From positions 20,275,063 to 20,339,062 of the forward strand of contig NC_133063.1 in NCBI RefSeq assembly GCF_048771995.1: 64,000 nucleotides of DNA, read 5' to 3'. The DNA is from Taeniopygia guttata. Taxonomy: Eukaryota; Chordata; Aves; Passeriformes; Estrildidae. The notes under the pieces were generated by a model. That model did not search any database. It had not been told where the DNA came from and saw only the letters and a list, made by a program, of their open reading frames with translations. The translations under genes and the position numbers were made by a program. Positions 57,916 to 64,000 of the stretch are shown here, in pieces (the stretch's first letter is position 1; every line of letters begins with the position of its first letter).

Positions 57916-58590
57916 AGGAGACCCTCTGTGATGGCGTTTGGGGTGTCCCCTGAGGGTCCTTTGAAGGCAGGGTGACCCTTCGAGCGCACACGTCCAGCAT
58001 GTCCTGGAACCTGTCGAGGGGCAGGCTCAGCATCGCCTGTCGGCAGGCCTCGTTGGCATTCTGCAGGGCGATCTGCTTCACCATGCCCTGCCTCAATCCG
58101 TCCTCTGGCACCTGCGATTCAGCTGCCCTGTACAACCTGTCTATGAAACTAACGAAAGACTCCTGTGTCTCCTGCTTATTAGAAAAACAGTTAACGACAG
58201 GACCACGGGGTTTTAACTTAAAAAATGCTTTTTCAGCCACGTTGGCAGTTGCTGCCAATGCCCCCCTTGGAATCTTTTCAGCCTGTGTTGTTGCCACGTC
58301 CCAATCCCCCATCCCGCACAGGTGGTCAATGGTTAACATGCCTCCATTGGTGTCAGAGGAGGTCTCGGCTTTTGCCCAAAGTTGCGGTAATGCATCCCGT
58401 ACCTCCCGCCTCCATGCGGATTCCCATACCAAAAACTCAGCTTGAGTAAGCAAGCACAAAAACAGAGCGCGCATGTCAGCAGGGACATACTTGTTGGAGG
58501 AAAGTGTGACCTTTAAAAGTCCCCGAAAGTATGCACTTTCCCGACCAAAGTCTTTTTGGGCTTTGCAAACATCTCTAATTACAGCCTGTG
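57755..58590 (-). pseudogene. gag: gag, capsid (retroviral, broken)
   Basis: This open frame encodes the capsid. A major-homology-like segment lies in the second half (QETQESFVSFIDRLYRAAE), followed by QIALQNANEACRQAMLSLPL, as in beta- and alpha-type capsids. Capsid forms the virion core shell. The frame opens before the first Met at 58474, joining the proline-rich part through a frameshift near 58590. Downstream it leaves the nucleocapsid frame somewhere between about 57960 and 57830. Confidence 0.8.
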
Positions 58591-59440
58591 GGATAGGGGC
58601 CCACTGTGCCAGGGGTCTGCCCCTCTGCCGTGGGGTGTAGGTGACTGGTGCGGCAGAAAAGGCAAGCAGGGGTTGCGGCAGGTCGCGGCTTCCCCCCTCC
58701 CCCCCTCCCTCCTCCTCCCCCCCCCTTCCCCGGGAACCGAGGCGTGGGAAGCAGAGGGCGGGTCGCGGGAACGGAGGGCGGAGGCAGGACCAGGGCTAGG
58801 GGGTATGGCTGGTGTTATCTCACCCCTAGGGGCAGGGTTGGAGGGAGGACTGATGAATGATTCATTAGGGGAGGTGCCAGAAGGGGGTGGAGAGGAGGGG
58901 TGGGTGGAGAAGTCTCGGGAGTGGGAGGGGTTGGCTGTAGGGCGAAGGGGGTCATTAGGAGACAAAGCACAGAGGGAGGGGGATGGGCATGCCATGCGGT
59001 CCCCTCCATCTTGTGCCCTGGGGCAGGGAAAGGAGTCATTTTGGGAAAGGTCCGGGGAAAGTCCTGGGGAAGGATCTGGGGTTTTAAAACTCACAACTTT
59101 ACAAAGAGAGGAGGTTTGGGGAGGGGAAGGGTGCAGGGCGATGCCAGCATCGTCCTGCGATGGAGCCTGGGGGTTAGCAGAGAGGCCAGAATCTGCCTGC
59201 GGCTGATTTTGCCGGGATGCCTGTCTGAGAATCCCCGGGCTAGGGAGAGAGGGGTAGGAGAGGGTTTCTGGGGGATTTGGGGGGCTTGGGAGGCAGCGTT
59301 CGCCCTGCGGTGGCTCTGGCTTCCCTTCGCAGTTATCTTTGACAATATTTTTCAATTGGATTGCCAGGTGGATGAAAATTGAGATGGATTGATCCTCTTT
59401 TTGGCCAATTTCTTTTTCAGAATTGAACTTGGTACAAATT
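58579..59440 (-). pseudogene. gag: gag, proline-rich middle region (broken)
   Basis: A long open frame on the minus strand, very rich in Pro and Ser (for example PPQGERCLPSPPNPP), lies between matrix and capsid. It corresponds to the variable Gag linker (pp24/p12-like) of betaretroviruses and may carry late-domain-like Pro motifs. It begins in frame after the matrix frameshift at about 59430. It runs out of frame near 58590, where the capsid frame takes over. The upstream ATG at 59526 is probably not a real start. Confidence 0.65.
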
Positions 59441-59587
59441 TGCCTGTGAGACATTCTGGAAAGACTGCAGAAGCCACCGTGCAAAATGCTTAACGTCTGA
59501 TTTTTTACATTTCTTCCCTCCCCCAACTAAAATTCCTAGGGTTTGAACATAAATTCTCTCCTGTGACACAGACATTTTTGCACCCAT
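59417..59587 (-). pseudogene. gag: gag, matrix N-terminus (retroviral, broken)
   Basis: An ATG at 59587 opens a frame starting MGAKMSVSQ. Gly2 would be the N-myristoylation site typical of retroviral matrix proteins, which direct Gag to membranes. A basic KKCKKSD patch follows. The frame ends at 59417, and matching sequence continues in another frame from about 59430, so a frameshift separates matrix from the rest of gag. This start was chosen because it lies directly after the leader and gives the MG motif. Confidence 0.7.
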
Positions 59588-60032
59588 TATGTCGATGTTA
59601 AAGCATGTCACAACCCTTGCAGCTGGTAAAATAACAAAAGAATAAAAAGACACCTGTCGGAGACACTGGGTAGCCTTCCCTTACACACTCCCTGCAGCGG
59701 GAGACAAAATGTGGGCTCTTATCGCCCTCTTGTGGGAGAAAGAGAAACTCACCCCAAAGGGAGCAAGGCGTACCCAGCCCAGGGGGACCCCGGTAACTCA
59801 CCACGGGTCCGGCGACGTCCGAAGGCGAAATGAAAAGTCCAGCTGCGAAGTTTTCGCTGTGGGGAGCCGAGCTTCGGCGGTGCGAGCCAAAGGTTCCGGC
59901 CCCACCCCTCTGGAAGCCCTGGCTCCTTAAAACGGAACTGTGGCTTGCGAGGGTGTTGTAACGTCCACAAGGTAAATCCACGAGCTTCTCGGGGCTCGGT
60001 GGTCCTCAATCCGTGTGCCTGGACCTCCCAAG
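59588..60032 (-). other. proviral 5' leader
   Basis: A roughly 445-nt stretch lies between the primer site and the gag start. No ORF of interest was found. A packaging signal would be expected here but cannot be seen from sequence alone. Confidence 0.6.
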
Positions 60033-60050
60033 CAACGCGTTTGGGCGCCA
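60033..60050 (-). other. primer-binding site, tRNA-Lys-like
   Basis: In proviral sense the site begins TGGCGCCCAAACG, two bases after the 5' LTR. TGGCGCCCAACG would match the 3' end of tRNA-Lys(CUU). One extra A and later mismatches are present, so the match is degraded. Confidence 0.65.
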
Positions 60051-60052
60051 CA

Positions 60053-60718
60053 ACTGCCTTAGCGCTCTCTTGTCCCCCCTTTTGTCCCAGCTAGCTCCGT
60101 GGGGCAGGGGGGAGCGCTGGAAACTTCCGTGTTTTCCGGCGAACCCTCGCGGGTGTCAGCCGGTGCTGCGTGGGTCTGGGAGCGAGGCGAGTCCCAAGGC
60201 GAATAAAAGGAGAGAGACTTTTTCCCCTGCAGGCAAAATCTCGGTTTATTGCGGCTTGGTTGGGAAGGCAAAAACCGAAAAGGCTTGCAGCGTGCTGAGT
60301 TAGAGTTTGTCCGTGCCGCCTTGCCGGTCCGGGGGCGGGGCAGCGCGCTCCGAAGCTGGCCGCGAGCCAAGAGAGGCGGTGCGCAGAGCCGCGGCGCTGT
60401 GGCCGGCTCGCGCGGGAGCCGCAGCAACAGTGGCAGCGGCGGCGGCGGCGGATCGGCTGTGGCAGCGATCGCGAGGGGACAGTGGGGTGCAGGGGTCCAA
60501 TGGGAGACGGACAGATGGAAGGGTGCCAGGTTGTCTCCTGACCCCGCCTCGTGACTGACAGATGGTCTGAGGGATGTAAACACAGTGACTTGGCACTTTC
60601 TCGGGAAGGCAAACCATGGGGGGAGATGGGAGAACCCGGGGGGTTGCTACAGATCACGAGGGGATACATGGAATGACCTTATACATAATAGAACATATAA
60701 TAACACAATTCCATAACT
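60053..60718 (-). repeat. 5' LTR of the provirus, with internal deletion
   Basis: A 666-bp LTR that aligns end to end with the 3' LTR except for a gap. The segment equivalent to about 53235-53430 is missing, at a GATCGCG / GGGGACAG junction. The missing part holds the TATA-like box and one CCAAT box, so this copy probably cannot start proviral transcription. The AATAAA signal (TTTATT on + near 60246) is kept. Confidence 0.9.
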
Positions 60719-60724
60719 TCCCTC

Positions 60725-63205
60725 CAGATGCGCAAAGCAGCATTCATGATCCTTCATCTCATGGAAGAAAGTACATAATCTCTTTGATCAGAAAGACTGG
60801 GCACTGTTCTGAAAAAACAATCTACTGGGATCTTTGCCACCTTTATTCTGGTGACACCAGTCTGAATCCTTTTCCTCAGGTCCAAAAGCAAAAGCGATTT
60901 GATTAATTCTTCTGTGAAGGCATTAAGACTTTCTGCAGCTGTGGGAATGAGGAATATCAGTCTATGTGTATGGGAAGTCTGTGATACAGCTGATGTGTTT
61001 ACAGTTCAAACCCAAACTACCCCTCTGACTTACCTCTTGTGGACTCAGGCCTTTGTGTCTTTATAAAAGCAATATCTAGACCAAGCTTGAAGAGATGGTA
61101 ATCTAGTTGCTCTTGCCATCTTTCACTGTCAGATTTATCATTATTTATTAAATAAAAAACAATAAACATGACTAATTGGATTAAAGTAGAGCTACTGTTC
61201 CTTCTTGGTGTGTACCTTTAAATTTTGTACCGAAATTTTTTCGGATCAAAATCAGTAAGAAATTACACTATTTCCACCACTATTTCCAGTATTTCAGCTG
61301 ATAGCAGCAGGACTACAAACAAAATAAAAAAAAAATTCATACTTTCTGCCTGATTATGTTTTGTGGTTCAATTACTAAGTACTGTCATGTTTAGATTGAC
61401 TCTAATGTAATTTCTGTACCATGCTTATTATCAGAAGTATTGTAAACATAGCCTTCTTTCTCACATGACTTCTTGCACTGTGTAGGTCTTTCAGGCTGGA
61501 AATTACAGTATTACAAATTGTCTAGGAGTTCATATTTATTAAACAAGGCAATAAAAAACCAAATATGCAATTTTCTGACAATGCTGTCACACTGCAAATC
61601 ACAGAGGAGCTTCTTAGCAGCAAAAAACCCAGGTAGTAAAGAATAACAGAAAATAACTAATATGATGAGAAAGCATAATGAAAGCAAAGGCAATGGTATA
61701 GTTATCAAAACCATGATGAGAAGGCTACTATAAGACAAATGAAAACAAACTGTCAAAAAATAAAATAGCTTTTACAGAAGCCCTGTTCAATGTTCTTAGA
61801 CATACATAATAAATAGTGTATTTAATTTTTTTTTTGAAAATGTTTCAGCTGCAAATTAAGTTCTCTGAATGCATTGTGTATTCATTAAGGCTTGGACTTA
61901 TTCTAAAACTAAAAGTAGTTCTAAGAGTGTGAGAAAGAAAGTATATCTGTTGAAACTGCTGGCAGGTGCCAGATGATAGATGCAGATGATCTGTGAACTC
62001 CAAAGGGCTAATGGGGTATCTGGAGTGCCCCATCTGGGCACACAATGCTTCCACAGCCATCCCTGGTCTGGCAACAAAAACCAGCACCACTTCTTGGTGT
62101 AAAAAGAAAGAGAAAAGTCTATAGTCCTGTAAATGTTATTTATCCCCCAAAACATGTACCCCAGAATATTTTGAACTGTCCCTGCTGCAATTCCCTGGGT
62201 GCTTTGTACATCAGCTTTCCAGACTTGACAAGTGGGCTCAGGACACATAGATATACCCTCCTTTTTATGGTAGCTCATTCTTCTATTACAAGCCTTTAAT
62301 GCACCTTCAGACTATAAAATAGTGTCATACAGAAATAAAAGCAGTAAAAAAGAGGCAGGTTGCAAAATCACTATTGATGTTTCATTATTTGCAGAACCTT
62401 TTATTAAATCTTCCATTTTGTTGCAATTTACAGGCAACTCTAAACCTGAATTTCAGGAGACATTTGCTTGAGGAAGCTATTACATTAATAACTGCACATG
62501 ACATGCATGGCAAACTATAATGTCTTACAGACATGTGAGTAAAACAGTGGATTTTTAGTATCTGAGAGAGTACAAGTTATAAACATAGTGCAGTAAAAAT
62601 GCCTTCTCTTTTTCTTACTGTGTGATTTTCAATTTATCTTCTTCCCACACTATCCTAGCACTTGGTGTATTCCTCCTTAAGCCATCAATCCTAAGATGCA
62701 CAAGGTCTGGATATTTCACTCAGAAGTTCTCATGCAGCTGCACAAATAAAGAGAAATACGGAAGACTAATGAGAAAACAAATCTGGTCTTCACTGTCATA
62801 CACTACAGCAACCAAGAGCTTGCTCAAGACATTATTCTAGAGAAAGCAGTAAGTAAACCTAGCAAGAAGTACTATTGGGATAACAATTAAGATGTACTTT
62901 GTACTTTTTTCTAAAGAGAAATGTTGGTTTGGGGCACATATCCTTTTTTTTTTCCTATGAATCATAATCTTTAATCACAATAACCTTGCAGACAGCCAGT
63001 ATAAGCTATATAACTTACTGAAAATATTCAATATTGATTTTCTCATTTGTCTTTTTCCCATGGCAGAAAATTAATGTGGAGCTTGTCCTTACTGTAATAT
63101 TTTCTTTTTCATTTATAGAAATATGAAACACTATTTTGAAAACAGTGCTTCATATTTATCTGTAACCATCCTGGACTGTGCTCTCATGCAAGCATATGTT
63201 ATTCG
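60725..63205. other. unassigned intergenic right of the provirus
   Basis: AT-rich DNA with poly-A/T runs. Short ORFs (for example near 61898-62299 on either strand) do not resemble known proteins. Confidence 0.35.
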
Positions 63206-63207
63206 TT

Positions 63208-63315
63208 ATGGCACTTAGGGACATGATTTAGTGCTGGACCTGGCAGTGGTGGGTTAATGGTTGGACTTGGTGACCTTAGAGGTTGTTTCCAACCTAAAGG
63301 GTTCTATACCTCTAT
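63208..63315 (+). mobile_element. CR1 LINE, short 3' tail
   Basis: It contains GGACCTGGCAGTGGTGGGTT, AATGGTTGGACTTGGTGACC, TTAGAGGTTGTTTCCAACCT and a decayed TTCTATACCTCTA end, matching the CR1 3' region. Confidence 0.75.
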
Positions 63316-63465
63316 CTGGAAGTCCCTAGGAAAAGGTTTAGGTGACATGGTGTGAGTCATGGTAAAGAATATGTGCACATACATTCCCTTCCCAGAAGTA
63401 CTATAGCTTACTTGCATAAAGGAGTTCAGGCAAAGAAAGTGTGAAAGTCCATCATTTAAGCTTAT

Positions 63466-64000
63466 CTTAGGTTGGAAATGCAAGATGTGGTTGGGGTTGT
63501 TTATTCTATTGCCATCTGTTAGAGGTGGGGCAGTTATCTTCTGTTAACTGGGCCACCTGTTAAAACCAGGTGGGCAGTTTTCTTTATCTCTTCCACAACC
63601 AACCCTCCCTCTGAGGAGATATCTTCTGTTAATGGGCCACTGTGTCTCGCTGCATGACTGATAAAATTACATCATCCCACTGGGAGATGTTCTGTCCAGG
63701 AGGACGAGCCAAGCATTCCTACCTGGAATTCCTACTGGATTCCCAGAAGAGTAGCTTTCTTTTCCACTGGATTCCCAGAGGGGGACCAGGCCCATCTATA
63801 CCACCACTAGACCTTCAGAGGCAAATTACACCCTTCTACAGTATCACTGCTTCAAGAGAACCACATCTGTCACTGCAGGAGGAGCATCCACCATTAATGG
63901 TACTGCTACCAGCACCCTGACTCACGGGGTGTCAGGTCATTCTCTGACTCTTGACAGTGTTGTTTTATGTTACTGCATTTTTATTTTCTTTTTGTTTTTT
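63466..64000 (+). mobile_element. LTR of the 50.3/51.6-kb family, + orientation, cut by window end
   Basis: From about TAGGTTGGAAATGCAAG onward it matches the reverse complement of the LTR at 51577-52174: CTATTGCCATCTG, TATCTTCTGTTAA, TGGGCAGTTTTC, the CTTCAGAGG and CACTGCAGGAGG segments, and GGGGTGTCAGGT. The window ends before the polyadenylation signal and the last 100 bp or so. It is the third member of this family here and the only one in + orientation. Confidence 0.8.

Larger units (their letters stand above)
52811..60718 (-). mobile_element. betaretrovirus-like endogenous provirus, env-less, degraded
   Basis: The 7.9-kb provirus is read right to left: 5' LTR (60053-60718), primer-binding site, leader, gag, pro, pol, polypurine tract and 3' LTR (52811-53673). 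Flanks are TCCTTC (52805-52810) and TCCCTC (60719-60724), a 6-bp target-site duplication with one mismatch. The tRNA-Lys-like primer site, Cys-His zinc knuckle, YMDD reverse transcriptase, possible dUTPase-like segment before the protease and 6-bp duplication all point to class II (beta-like). No env gene lies between integrase and the 3' LTR. Several frameshifts and stops make it non-functional as it stands. By eye the two LTRs differ at about 5% of shared positions. Confidence 0.93.

Noticed and set aside
58556..59206. 216-codon + strand Gly-rich ORF
   Set aside because: It is the antisense shadow of the proline-rich gag region on the minus strand.
1..64000. CRISPR arrays, tRNA, rRNA or riboswitches
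   Set aside because: No regularly spaced direct repeats and no tRNA or rRNA signatures were seen. The window is vertebrate nuclear DNA.

Overview
The window looks like a vertebrate chromosome from a bird, most likely a songbird (passerine). The evidence is one split vertebrate gene with canonical GT/AG introns, chicken-repeat-1 (CR1) LINE 3' ends, an AT-rich non-coding background, and many endogenous-retrovirus LTRs of avian type. There are no operons, tRNA genes, rRNA genes or CRISPR arrays. The species and the chromosome cannot be fixed from the sequence alone.

The only host gene I can support is CETN3 (centrin-3) on the + strand. It has five coding exons between 10180 and 20485, encodes 167 residues, and starts inside a CpG-island promoter at about 9.86-10.42 kb. 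The reading frame is intact, but the first EF-hand has lost its position-12 glutamate and carries other changes at residues that are conserved in human CETN3.

Region by region: 0-4.5 kb holds four LTR-like elements in a possible 3' flank of an upstream gene; 4.5-9.8 kb is intergenic with a long (AAT)n array; 9.86-20.6 kb is CETN3. The stretch 20.6-46.6 kb is mostly unassigned intergenic DNA with CR1 tails, a few degraded LTRs, a decayed protein-like stretch (22.6-23.9 kb), a 28-bp palindrome and a perfect 20-bp-arm hairpin. At 46.6-60.7 kb there is a pile-up of six retroviral insertions, all in minus orientation. They end in a nearly complete but broken betaretrovirus-like provirus (52811-60718) that has gag, protease, reverse transcriptase, RNase H and integrase but no env. 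The right end (60.7-64 kb) is intergenic with a CR1 tail and one LTR cut by the window edge.

The provirus still shows its replication layout: LTR, a tRNA-Lys-like primer site, gag with a zinc knuckle, an A AAA AAC slippery site at the gag/pro junction, pro-pol, a polypurine tract and LTR. It carries several frameshifts and stops, and its 5' LTR has lost about 196 bp, including the likely promoter. I did not find a convincing new functional system. The observations most worth checking are the altered EF-hand 1 of CETN3, the two perfect inverted repeats, and an unusual 1.4-kb LTR with 16-bp terminal inverted repeats.
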